Shown here: positions 7,523-16,833 of the stretch, one piece after another
Layout: each line of letters opens with the position of its first letter
Position numbering within the stretch: the stretch's first letter is position 1
Source: Bacteroidota bacterium
Lineage (GTDB): Bacteria; Bacteroidota; Bacteroidia; Bacteroidales; Lentimicrobiaceae
Length of the DNA: 64,000 nt
Direction of reading: 5' to 3'
NCBI GenBank assembly: GCA_023434665.1
Contig: JAEYSM010000013.1
Coordinates: forward strand, 31,018 to 95,017
Notes under the pieces: model-generated
Databases searched by the model: none
The model's input: only the letters and a program-made list of their open reading frames with translations
What the model was told of the DNA's origin: nothing
Translations under genes and position numbers: made by a program

Positions 7523-8368
7523 ATGCAACGGCCAAATATTCAAATCCTTACTTATTTTAGTTTCCTTATAATCCTTTTTTTGCTGCCCTTTGGTTCTTTT
7601 GCTCAGGGGGATCTTCTGATAACACCACGTCGTGTTGTGTTTGAAGGTAATAAACAAACTCAGGAATTAGCTATTGCTAATACAGGAAATGATACTGCCC
7701 GTTATAATGTTTCTTTTGTTCAGTACCGTATGAATGAAGACGGTTCGTTCGAACAGATCACAGAACCCGACCCGGGACAAATGTTTGCTGATAAATACAT
7801 GCGGATTTTTCCAAGAAGCGTGACCTTAGCACCCAACGAATCACAGACCGTTAGGATGCAGTTCAGAAAGACTCCTGATATGGAACCTGGGGAATACAGA
7901 TCTCATCTGTATTTCAGAGCAGTTCCTGATGAGAAGCCTCTTGGTGCTGAGGATGAAGTGGACACTACTAGCATCGGCATACGTCTTATTCCGATTTTCG
8001 GAATTACCATACCTGTAATTGCACGCGTTGGCGACCTAACAGCTGAAATAAATCTTAATGATCTATCTCTGGATAAAATCACTGATACAGTCCCTGTTTT
8101 GAACATTACTTTTAACCGGATTGGAAATAAATCAGTATTCGGCGATCTGACGGTTCTTTGGAAAGATAATTCGGGTGAAGAAGTGCAGGTTGGCATTGTA
8201 AGAGGTATTGCTGTTTATACACCAAACACGATAAGACATTTCAGCCTTAAACTTCGCAATTTGCCAGATGTAGATTACAACCGGGGAAAACTGACAGTAA
8301 AATATCAGACACCGGGTGATTTAAGGCCCGAATTATTTGCCGAAAAAGAATTAATACTGAAACCATAA
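7523..8368 (+). CDS. PapD-like periplasmic fibre chaperone
   Basis: The protein has 281 residues with a signal peptide ending near SFAQ (residue 28). The mature part has the two-domain immunoglobulin plan of pilus chaperones. The first domain begins LLITPRRVVFEG with the conserved basic residues that anchor a subunit's C-terminus, followed by the IANTGNDTARYNVSF strand pair. The segment NESQTVRMQFRK corresponds to the strands before the interdomain edge, and GIRLIPIFGITIPV to the exposed hydrophobic strand that would be donated to subunits. It is the first gene of the run leading to the usher. Function is inferred from fold and context; sequence similarity to proteobacterial chaperones is limited. 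Confidence 0.8.
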   Translation: MQRPNIQILTYFSFLIILFLLPFGSFAQGDLLITPRRVVFEGNKQTQELAIANTGNDTARYNVSFVQYRMNEDGSFEQITEPDPGQMFADKYMRIFPRSVTLAPNESQTVRMQFRKTPDMEPGEYRSHLYFRAVPDEKPLGAEDEVDTTSIGIRLIPIFGITIPVIARVGDLTAEINLNDLSLDKITDTVPVLNITFNRIGNKSVFGDLTVLWKDNSGEEVQVGIVRGIAVYTPNTIRHFSLKLRNLPDVDYNRGKLTVKYQTPGDLRPELFAEKELILKP

Positions 8369-8387
8369 AACAGAATAGCTAAAAAGC

Positions 8388-11300
8388 ATGAGCCTTACGA
8401 GATATACTGGTGAAACTAAACTGCGGTCATCACTCAATTTATCCTCCTTCCAATTAAGATCTGGCATCCTGCTTTTATTTATCGCTATATCCTTATCGGT
8501 ATCTTCTCAGGAATTAAGAATAACTAAAACAGGTAGTGGTACTTTTACAGTTCCTGAAGGTATAACGGCTATCACTGTCGAGGCGTGGGGAGGCGGAGGT
8601 GCCGGAGGAAGTGTTGATAAAAAGAATTCTGCCGGAGGAGGTGGCGCAGGGGGAAGTTACGTAAGAAGTGATATTTCTGTTACTCCCGGGCAGCAGATTC
8701 CGTATTCTGTTGCAGCACCAAAAGAAAGCTCATGGAATAATGATGGAAATCCCTCATGGTTTCAATCAGTAGAAACTATCTACGCCTCAGGAGGAAAGGG
8801 TGGCACTCCAGGTGGCAATGGCTCAAATGGTGCCGGTGGAATCGGTAGTGTATCTTCTTCACATGGCCAGGTAATATACACAGGAGGTAATGGAGTCGGA
8901 GGGAATTATATATCTAATAGAACTGGAGGGGCAGGAGGAGGTGGTGCCGGCTCAATGGGCAATGGTTCAAATGGCAGCGGAAGCACCGGAGGTAACGGAG
9001 CTGCAACAGATGGTGGGGAAGGCGGGAATGGACCTGGGAACTACAGTAATGGAAATGCAGGAGCTGCATATGGAGGTGGAGGATCAGGGGCAAAAAATGC
9101 CTCTGGTGTTAACATATCATTTTCTGGCGGGACCGGAGCCCAGGGATTGATACTTATTAAATGGCCTGTTCTTTCTTGCACTCCTGATAATTTAGCTTTT
9201 GGAACCGTACCTTCCGGTCAGACTTCGAGCCCGTTGAATTTCTCATTGAATGGTCAGAATTTAATCCCGGCCAATGGTAATATAACAGTAACAGCTCCAG
9301 ATTATTTTGAAATTAGTCTCTCTGAGTCTTCAGGGTATGCTTCATCAATTGAGGTTCCATATACCGGCAGAACTCTATCAAGAACAATATATGTGAGGTT
9401 TAAACCAACACAGCTTTCTACCGATTATGCAGGGAATATCACAATCCAGGGTGGTGGAGCTAATCAAACCTTGGTAGCTGTATCAGGAAGTACTATTGTT
9501 AACTATTGTATCCCTACCCAACAAAACAGCCCGGGTAACTACCATATTCAAAATGTCACTCTGGGATCTATTAACAATCCAACCGGCGCTCTTTCAAGTC
9601 CTTATTATTACTTTTACAATCAATCAACAAGCTTAAGAAAAGGCACTCAACATACAATTTCTATAAAAAGCAGTGGATACTTTTGGTGGATATTCCCTGT
9701 CAGTTCAACTTATGTTTCAGTATGGATTGACTATAATCAGGACGGCATTTTTAGCAGTACGGAGAAAATAACAACTCTTGAATTTGTTTATGATGAAACT
9801 CACAGCTTCTCATTTACTGTTCCCCAAAGTGCTTTCAATGGAACTACCCGTATGAGAGTCAGGTCTGCCCTTGACTTGAGCACTATTGATCCATGCAATG
9901 AAACAGGTACTAATGGTGAAACTGAAGATTACCTTATAACCATATTTGAGAATATTGTTGTCACTGCATCCACTACCCCTTCCTGCAGCGGTTCACAGGG
10001 TACAGGCACCATCATAGCCACTGCTGTTAACGGAACACCTCCATATACTTATAGTTTAAATAACACTTACTATCAGACATCCAATATCTTTACCGGTTTA
10101 ATTGCAGGGAACTACACTTTATATGTTAAGGATGCTGAAGGTAATACCGGAACAACAAACTGCACTATTACATCACTTCCATCTTATTTACCCGATCCTG
10201 AAGCTGAAATTACAAATACTTCATGTGTTGATACTCCTGATGGAGCAATACGTATTACCAATATTCCGACTGCAATACAATTTAACAGCTCACAATCAGA
10301 ATATGTGGATCTTGGAGGCAGTTATCTTAATAATCTATCACAATTTACTATTGAGGGTTGGATAAAAATTAACAAGTCACAAATATCAGGGTCACGTGTT
10401 TGGGGACTATTTGGACAAAATGACGCGATAGAATTTGGTTTTATGAACTCCACCACTCTGCAATTATATACTGTGAATGGTGGTACAATGGATATTTCTA
10501 TCACTAATAATTTTACTGATCCAAATAAATGGTATCATGTGGCGGCAGTAGGAACCGGGGCCAGTCTGCAAGTATATATCGATGGTGTATTGATTAAATC
10601 ACAGTCCGGGAGTACTTCTAATTACGGTTCAAGCAGTTTCAACTCAATGTTGGGAGGCCGAATTTGGGATGCCGATGGAAATTACCTGAACGGGGGCATG
10701 TTAAAAGCCGGTTTATGGCGAAAAGCATTATCAGCATCTGAAATCCAAGCGCTAGCTTCAGGTCTAAAAAATTATTCATTATCAGATGCAAATCTTATTG
10801 CAGGTTACAACTTTTACGAAGGAGAAGGCAATGTTATCTCCCCGGTTGGAACGGTAGCCACTCAGGGATCCCTGAAAAATACACCTTCCTGGATTGAGAT
10901 ATTCACCTTCCAATGGTACAAAATAGGAACATCCTCATTCAACAGAACCACCAAAAATATATCAGAAATAACAGCCGGAGATTATTTGTTTTTTGCTGAA
11001 TATCCCGGAATTTGTCCTGCCACAGCAATATTTACCATAAGTGGAGCTTTTAATAACTCTTGGACAGGCAGCATCAGCAATGATTGGTTTATAGCAGGTA
11101 ACTGGACTTGTAAGGTCCCCGATATAGAAACAGACGCCACTATTCCAGGTTCTTTGCTGCGGTATCCTGTCATATCCACCGGTATTGCACAATGTAAAAA
11201 TCTCACATTAGATAATGGTTCTTCACTGACAAACAATGCTGAATTACAGATTGCAGGAACAATCTTATCAACAGGGACTGTAATTTCATCCAATGGAACT

Positions 11301-12854
11301 ATAGTATTAAAAGGAACGACGCCCCATGTAATTCCGGCCGGAATGCTTTCAGGCAATTCCCTGAAAAACCTAAAAGTTGACAATCCTGCCGGCGCTTCTC
11401 TTAATGGAAGTCTGAATATATCTGGTTTCATTCTTGCAGCTAACGGAAATCTTCAAACCAATGGACACCTCACACTTTTATCAACTGCCACTGCTACTGC
11501 TCTGATAGATGGAAGTGGAACAGGACAAATAACAGGAAATGTAAATATCCAGAGGTATCTGGCAAATGGAAATGGATACAAATATTTCAGTACACCATTC
11601 AGTAATGGGACAGTTGGACAGTTTTCAAGTTATGTAAATCTAAATCCGGATGTGTTTCCCAATTTCTATTTCTATAAAGAGGACAATGAAGCTACAGGAT
11701 GGGAATCCTATATAAATACAGAAGGTAGTCTGGTCCCCGGTAAGGGTTATGCGGTTAATTTTGGTACAAACACTGCAGCAAAAACGTTGACTTTCACAGG
11801 CACGGTTAACAACGGAACTATTGGACCGATCACATTATATAATTCCCGCAAGGAATTCACAAAAGGATTCAACCTTGTTGGCAATCCCTACCCCTCTCCT
11901 ATTGACTGGAATAAACAGGGATGGGAAAAGACCAATATCGATAACGCTATTTATTTCTTTGATGCTGCAGGTGAAGACCAGTATTTGGGAGCCTATAGTT
12001 CTTACATTAATGGGGTGTCAACCGGTAATGCCAACAACATCATTCCGGCTTTTCAGGGCTTTTTTGTACATGTTACTGATGGAACGGGAACAACCTCAGG
12101 TAGCCTGACATTCACTAATCAAATCAGGGTTACTGATCAGAATCCTGTATTCCACAAAAACACAACAGTGGGTGAGGAATCATATATAAAGCTTAAGGCT
12201 TCTATAAACGGGCAACAGGCCGATGTTCTGGCAATCTATTTTACTGATTTTGCTACTTCATCATTTGATCTTACATGTGATGCACTGAAGATTACCAATA
12301 CTTCTGCAATTGTTCCTGATATCTATGCATTTTCAGAAGATAGAAGAGAACTCTCGATAAACGCTCTTCCTTATCCATTCAGAAAATCAGAAATAGTGGA
12401 CCTTGGGTTTACGTCAAGACAAGTCGGAAATGCATCAATTAAACTTTCTGAGTCAGTCAATTTTCCAACAGGATACACAGTTTACCTGAAGGATAACTAT
12501 ACAGGTTTTATCCAGGATTTAAATATTATTGAAGAGTATAAATTTGATATTGATGTTGAAAGCCTAACCGATAGATTTTCATTGATTATCAGCAGTGAAA
12601 CACTTTCGCAGGATGTATTCAGTTCATCAAGCTTCAATGTTTATGCAAAAGAAGGCGGTATTTTCCTCAATCTGGATCTGGCTTATGAGCAGGTAAGAGT
12701 AAGCATTTCTGATTTATCAGGCCGGGTAATTAACAATACTACGGTCTATGGAAAAGGCGAACACATTATCGGCAGATTAAACGCTAGCGGTGTATTCATT
12801 GTGAGTGTATTTACTGATATGGGAAACATTTCGAAAAAGGTTTATCTGAAATAA
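8388..12854 (+). CDS. Giant secreted adhesin-like protein: Gly-rich, GEVED, SprB-type repeat, LamG, T9SS sorting domain
   Basis: The order in these 1488 residues is: signal anchor near 24-41; a glycine-rich domain (about 48-258, many GGxGG runs, of the sort seen in phage tail adhesins); an ASH/HYDIN-like beta domain (262-370); a GEVED domain (about 372-523, with WIDYNQDGIFSS and the ETEDY end); a SprB-type repeat (525-600, GTPPYTYSLNN); a LamG/concanavalin-like domain (about 620-790, FTIEGWIKI and KWYHVAAVG); a WTGSISNDWFIAGNW segment; and a C-terminal type A T9SS sorting domain in the last 80 residues ending in KKVYLK. It should be exported by T9SS, not by the usher, yet it sits inside the chaperone-usher run with only one base before the next gene. 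Carbohydrate or surface binding is inferred. Confidence 0.85.
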   Translation: MSLTRYTGETKLRSSLNLSSFQLRSGILLLFIAISLSVSSQELRITKTGSGTFTVPEGITAITVEAWGGGGAGGSVDKKNSAGGGGAGGSYVRSDISVTPGQQIPYSVAAPKESSWNNDGNPSWFQSVETIYASGGKGGTPGGNGSNGAGGIGSVSSSHGQVIYTGGNGVGGNYISNRTGGAGGGGAGSMGNGSNGSGSTGGNGAATDGGEGGNGPGNYSNGNAGAAYGGGGSGAKNASGVNISFSGGTGAQGLILIKWPVLSCTPDNLAFGTVPSGQTSSPLNFSLNGQNLIPANGNITVTAPDYFEISLSESSGYASSIEVPYTGRTLSRTIYVRFKPTQLSTDYAGNITIQGGGANQTLVAVSGSTIVNYCIPTQQNSPGNYHIQNVTLGSINNPTGALSSPYYYFYNQSTSLRKGTQHTISIKSSGYFWWIFPVSSTYVSVWIDYNQDGIFSSTEKITTLEFVYDETHSFSFTVPQSAFNGTTRMRVRSALDLSTIDPCNETGTNGETEDYLITIFENIVVTASTTPSCSGSQGTGTIIATAVNGTPPYTYSLNNTYYQTSNIFTGLIAGNYTLYVKDAEGNTGTTNCTITSLPSYLPDPEAEITNTSCVDTPDGAIRITNIPTAIQFNSSQSEYVDLGGSYLNNLSQFTIEGWIKINKSQISGSRVWGLFGQNDAIEFGFMNSTTLQLYTVNGGTMDISITNNFTDPNKWYHVAAVGTGASLQVYIDGVLIKSQSGSTSNYGSSSFNSMLGGRIWDADGNYLNGGMLKAGLWRKALSASEIQALASGLKNYSLSDANLIAGYNFYEGEGNVISPVGTVATQGSLKNTPSWIEIFTFQWYKIGTSSFNRTTKNISEITAGDYLFFAEYPGICPATAIFTISGAFNNSWTGSISNDWFIAGNWTCKVPDIETDATIPGSLLRYPVISTGIAQCKNLTLDNGSSLTNNAELQIAGTILSTGTVISSNGTIVLKGTTPHVIPAGMLSGNSLKNLKVDNPAGASLNGSLNISGFILAANGNLQTNGHLTLLSTATATALIDGSGTGQITGNVNIQRYLANGNGYKYFSTPFSNGTVGQFSSYVNLNPDVFPNFYFYKEDNEATGWESYINTEGSLVPGKGYAVNFGTNTAAKTLTFTGTVNNGTIGPITLYNSRKEFTKGFNLVGNPYPSPIDWNKQGWEKTNIDNAIYFFDAAGEDQYLGAYSSYINGVSTGNANNIIPAFQGFFVHVTDGTGTTSGSLTFTNQIRVTDQNPVFHKNTTVGEESYIKLKASINGQQADVLAIYFTDFATSSFDLTCDALKITNTSAIVPDIYAFSEDRRELSINALPYPFRKSEIVDLGFTSRQVGNASIKLSESVNFPTGYTVYLKDNYTGFIQDLNIIEEYKFDIDVESLTDRFSLIISSETLSQDVFSSSSFNVYAKEGGIFLNLDLAYEQVRVSISDLSGRVINNTTVYGKGEHIIGRLNASGVFIVSVFTDMGNISKKVYLK

Positions 12855-12855
12855 G

Positions 12856-13344
12856 ATGAAAAGCATTGCACTACATATACTGATACTGATTTCACTTCTG
12901 ATAACAGGCAAATGCATTCATGCTCAAGAATTACCTCCGAGACCTATGGTAGTTTATACCCATATGAATATGAACTTCGGAACCTTTATTGCAGGTCTTG
13001 GTGGTGGAACTGTCACCATAACTCCTCAAGGTGTCAGAGAGAAAGAAGGTGACATATTCCTGGTGAATGCTGGCAATTTTCCATCAGCAGCTATTTACAG
13101 AGTTGAAGCATTGCCGGGAAATATCATAAATATGCTAATCCCACCTTTAGTTACTTTAAACGGTGATTCAGGTGGTCAGATAACATTACAGATTACCGGT
13201 TCGGATCCGCAAGCTCCTTATGTAAATACAATAATGCCACCTTACTATATGGAAGTCAAGGTAGGAGGACGGTTAACTATACCGGTTAATACACCTTCCG
13301 GCAATTACAATGGCTCATATACAATCACTTTCATTCAGGAATGA
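12856..13344 (+). CDS. DUF4402-like secreted subunit D, coupled to the usher gene
   Basis: The 162 residues have a signal peptide ending in HAQ. The protein shares the FG-x-F, GGG-x-V-x-I-TPQGVR and closing GNYNGSYTITF pattern with subunit C. Unlike A-C it lacks roughly ten residues of the alternating-hydrophobic N-terminal strand before the FG motif (mature start ELPPRPMVVYTHMNMNFG). A subunit without the strand normally donated to a neighbour would fit a tip or end-capping role; this is inference. It starts one base after the adhesin stop, and its stop overlaps the usher start in an ATGA junction, so it is translationally tied to the usher. Confidence 0.75.
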   Translation: MKSIALHILILISLLITGKCIHAQELPPRPMVVYTHMNMNFGTFIAGLGGGTVTITPQGVREKEGDIFLVNAGNFPSAAIYRVEALPGNIINMLIPPLVTLNGDSGGQITLQITGSDPQAPYVNTIMPPYYMEVKVGGRLTIPVNTPSGNYNGSYTITFIQE

Positions 13345-16244
13345 ACGCTTTTTGCCTAACATTCGGGAACCATTGTTTCAACTCTTATAATCTGATATCA
13401 AGGGCACTGATAAAAAGATTAAGCACGTTAACAGTGCTTATCTTATTGCTATTTGGAAGTCCCCGCATTCAAGCACAGGATTATCCTGAATACGAGGACA
13501 TCCTCGTTTTTTTGTCTATCCAGAATGTTGGTGGTTATGAGATAGATGCCATTTACATGGATGACAAAATATACATTGATCCTGCCACCTTATTCAGAAT
13601 CCTGAAAATTAATCATACTTCATCCAATGACAGCATCAGTGGATTTTTCCTAAAAGAGGAGAACCGTTATTATATAAGTGCCCGAAGTTCCACTGCCCTG
13701 GTGGGATCAACTGATTATACAATTGACTCCGGGGATATCTATTATACCGCAACTGGAATGTACCTTCGCAACACATTATTCGGGCGATTATTTGATCTTA
13801 ACCTCAATTTTAACTTTCGCAATTTATCACTTGAGTTAAAAACTTCACATGAGCTTCCGATTATTAAAGAACTCAGACAGGAACAAATGCGTAAAAACAT
13901 TAACCAGCTTGGTGGGGTTGTTGAAGTTGACACTACTTATGCAAGACGTTACCATCTTTTAAGGGGTGGTATGGTTGACTGGTCGGTCGTATCATCACAA
14001 ACCACCGATAAATCAAGCGATACGCGCGCTGCACTTGCTATAGGGACAGAATTGCTGGGTGGAGAATTTACAGGATTGTTAAATTATTCTACTTTAACAG
14101 GTTTTGAAGAACGACAGCAGCAGTATAAATGGAGATGGGTTAATAACGACATAACCTTAGTAAAACAAATTCATGCGGGTAAAATTCCAACAAGAGCAGT
14201 TTCTTCACTCTATGCACCTTTTATTGGAGTTTCAGCCTCAAATACGCCCACAACTTTCAGAAAGTCGTTCGGCAGTTATGTCATTTCAGACTATACAGAG
14301 CCAGGATGGACAGTAGAATTGTACATCAATAATGTCATTGTTGATTACACTACAGCCGATGCATCAGGATTCTTCCGTTTTGATGTTCCAATGGTTTATG
14401 GAACTACACAGATTACTATGAAATTCTATGGTCCCTGGGGTGAGGAAAGAATAAAAGAGCAGACAATAACAGTCCCATACAATTTCCTACCTGCAGGAAC
14501 AGTAGAATACAATGTTACAGGTGGAATTTTAACAGATACAACAAACGGTATTTTTTCGCGGGCTGAAGCTTTGGCAGGTATCAACCGAAGGTTTACAATG
14601 GGAGGTGGTGTTGAATTCTATTCTGCACTGAAAGAGAATCCTGCAATGCCTTTTATTACGGCTTCTGCCCGGTTGTTTGAAAATCTTATGATCAAGGCTG
14701 AATATACCCATGGCGTTAAAGCACAAGGTTTATTAAGTTATCGGTTACCTTCCAGTTTATCATTTGAGTTAGATTATACTAAATACGAGCCGGGACAGAA
14801 AGCCATAAGTTTCAACTATCTTGAAGAGAGAAAAGCAAGTTTGTCTGTACCCCTTTCATTCGGGAAAGTAAGATCATTTGCCAGATTAACCTATCGAAAC
14901 ACGGTTTTGCCACTTACCTCCTACTCAAATGCTGAAGTACTTTTTTCCTCATACATTAATGGTATGAGCGCAAATATTTCAGCGTATGCAAACTGGTTAC
15001 CTGAGGTTGATCCTTATATATATTCGAACGTGGCCTTAGGGTTCAGAATTGGCCGCTCAATACAGTTCAGGCCACAGGGTCAATTTGATATCACAAATAG
15101 CAGGCTGATTTCACTTAAAGCGGGATTGGAAAAGAATTTCTCACAGAAAGCTTACCTCACATTATTCTATGAAAGAAACGTACAATCTAAGACAAGCAAT
15201 GTGGAGGTGGCTTTCCGGTTCGACCTTCCATTTGCACAAACTTCCGCCTCAGTAAGGAAGGCTGAAAAAAATATTACAACTACCCAAAGTGCTCGTGGAA
15301 GCCTTGCATTTGGTAGTGGAAATGGAAAAATTCTCGCCAACCAAAGATCATCTGTAGGAAGAGGTGGAATTACAATTACACCTTTCCTCGACCTTAACAA
15401 CAATAGCGTAAAAGAAAAAGACGAACCTATTGTAACCGGTCTTGCTGTAAGATTAAACGGCGGAAGTATTGTCGAAAAAGGTGATTCATTGATACGCATC
15501 ACTGAACTTGAACCTTATACTTCCTATTTCCTTGAAATGACTGATGTGGGATTTGAAAATATAGCCTGGCATCTGAAACAAAAAGCTATCAGTATTAAAA
15601 TTGACCCTGCCCAGTTTAAAGTCATTGATATTCCAATCACTGTTATGGGAGAAGTAAACGGTATGGTATATGTCAAGAAGGGAAAATCACTGTTTGGCCA
15701 AAGTCGCATAATTATAAACATCCTGGATGAAAATGGCACACAGGTTCATAGGATATTGTCGGAATCAGATGGGTATTATAACTTGTTAGGATTGGAACCT
15801 GGAAATTATACAGCTAAACCTGATACTGCACAGTTGAGACGACTGGGTATGACTGTTGAACCTTCTCAGGTTGATTTCACAATCACGCCTTCAGTCTGGG
15901 GAGACATTATCGATGATGTAAATTTCATCCTTTCATTACAAAATCCGGAGCCTGAAACTGGCAGTCAAAAAAGCGATATTAATCTTAAAGATAATACTCC
16001 TGAACAAAAAGAGGAAGGGGCAATACCTCCAGGGGATTGGTACATTCAGGCAGGGGCATTTAAAAATCAGGAATATGCCAAAGCCCTGTTATTAAACATC
16101 AACCGTTTGGGATTCGAGGGAAAAATCTTAAAAAATGGTGTTTGGTACAGGGTCAGAATAAATGGCTTCCAGAATAAATTAGAAGCCCGCAAAGCAGCAC
16201 GTATCCTTTTTAGCCATGGAATAGATAACTTCATAAATAAATAA
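13341..16244 (+). CDS. Usher-like outer-membrane protein with C-terminal SPOR domain
   Basis: The 967 residues have a late signal peptide (hydrophobic core about residues 30-43, ending in QAQ). A periplasmic N-terminal domain follows (about 48-130), then a long region of alternating beta strands that can form a barrel, interrupted by a plug/beta-sandwich with the usher-type sequence EPGWTVELYINN ... FRFDVPMVYGTTQ ... FYGPWGE (about 322-380). Next come SdrD/carboxypeptidase-regulatory-like domains (TPFLDLNNNSVKEKDEP, then GYYNLLGLEPGNYTA). A SPOR domain (about 899-966, DWYIQAGAFKNQEYA) is fused at the end. Ushers pass chaperone-held subunits through the outer membrane. SPOR domains bind peptidoglycan glycan chains lacking stem peptides, an unusual addition here. 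Its start lies inside the end of subunit D. Confidence 0.82.
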   Translation: MNAFCLTFGNHCFNSYNLISRALIKRLSTLTVLILLLFGSPRIQAQDYPEYEDILVFLSIQNVGGYEIDAIYMDDKIYIDPATLFRILKINHTSSNDSISGFFLKEENRYYISARSSTALVGSTDYTIDSGDIYYTATGMYLRNTLFGRLFDLNLNFNFRNLSLELKTSHELPIIKELRQEQMRKNINQLGGVVEVDTTYARRYHLLRGGMVDWSVVSSQTTDKSSDTRAALAIGTELLGGEFTGLLNYSTLTGFEERQQQYKWRWVNNDITLVKQIHAGKIPTRAVSSLYAPFIGVSASNTPTTFRKSFGSYVISDYTEPGWTVELYINNVIVDYTTADASGFFRFDVPMVYGTTQITMKFYGPWGEERIKEQTITVPYNFLPAGTVEYNVTGGILTDTTNGIFSRAEALAGINRRFTMGGGVEFYSALKENPAMPFITASARLFENLMIKAEYTHGVKAQGLLSYRLPSSLSFELDYTKYEPGQKAISFNYLEERKASLSVPLSFGKVRSFARLTYRNTVLPLTSYSNAEVLFSSYINGMSANISAYANWLPEVDPYIYSNVALGFRIGRSIQFRPQGQFDITNSRLISLKAGLEKNFSQKAYLTLFYERNVQSKTSNVEVAFRFDLPFAQTSASVRKAEKNITTTQSARGSLAFGSGNGKILANQRSSVGRGGITITPFLDLNNNSVKEKDEPIVTGLAVRLNGGSIVEKGDSLIRITELEPYTSYFLEMTDVGFENIAWHLKQKAISIKIDPAQFKVIDIPITVMGEVNGMVYVKKGKSLFGQSRIIINILDENGTQVHRILSESDGYYNLLGLEPGNYTAKPDTAQLRRLGMTVEPSQVDFTITPSVWGDIIDDVNFILSLQNPEPETGSQKSDINLKDNTPEQKEEGAIPPGDWYIQAGAFKNQEYAKALLLNINRLGFEGKILKNGVWYRVRINGFQNKLEARKAARILFSHGIDNFINK

Positions 16245-16281
16245 ACAGGTTATTTCATATCTTTGATTGGAATAACCAGAT

Positions 16282-16833
16282 ATGAAGAGCTTTCCTATTC
16301 TCACAACCGATCGTCTGATCCTACGAAATTTCACTCTTGCTGATGCTCCTGAAGTAAAAAGAATGGCCGGTGATGTGGCTGTTGCAATGAATACGCTCAA
16401 TATGCCGCATCCCTATGTAAATGGAGTTGCTGAGGAATGGATCAATTCTCTAGCAGGAGAATTCAATTCTGAAAGCTCAATTGTGTTTGCCATTACTCTT
16501 AAAGAATCCCGCAGTTTAATCGGTGCAATTGGTCTGACACTAAAACTTCAGTTTCGAAATGCCGAAATGGGCTACTGGTTAGGAAAAGAATACTGGAATA
16601 AAGGTTATACAACCGAGGCAGCCATCGCTGTCATTCAATACGCTTTTAATAACCTTCCGGTTCATAAAATCTCGGCCAACCATTTTCACGACAACCTGGC
16701 ATCAGGAAAAGTAATGCTAAAAGCAGGTATGCATTATGAGGGGATCCAAAAAGAACACATATGGCATTGGAACACTTACAAACATTTATTGAATTACGCG
16801 ATATTTAACCCTAACAATATTAAAGATCAATGA
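16282..16833 (+). CDS. GNAT-family N-acetyltransferase (RimJ/RimL-like)
   Basis: The 183 residues begin TDRLILRNFTLADAPEV, the usual start of Acetyltransf_3 (RimJ/RimL) proteins. They contain the acetyl-CoA-binding region around AEMGYWLGKEYWNKGYTTEA and the later NLASGKVMLKAGM motif. Members acetylate ribosomal protein N-termini, amino acids or antibiotics; the substrate cannot be told. It starts 38 bases after the usher stop and overlaps the next gene by four bases (ATGA), so it may be carried on the fibre transcript by readthrough. Its link with the neighbouring alpha-2-macroglobulin is positional only. Confidence 0.88.
   Translation: MKSFPILTTDRLILRNFTLADAPEVKRMAGDVAVAMNTLNMPHPYVNGVAEEWINSLAGEFNSESSIVFAITLKESRSLIGAIGLTLKLQFRNAEMGYWLGKEYWNKGYTTEAAIAVIQYAFNNLPVHKISANHFHDNLASGKVMLKAGMHYEGIQKEHIWHWNTYKHLLNYAIFNPNNIKDQ

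Noticed and set aside
8890..9150. Open frame inside the glycine-rich part of the adhesin
   Set aside because: It is an out-of-register reading of Gly-codon-rich sequence within an intact 1488-codon gene; no start signals or conserved features.
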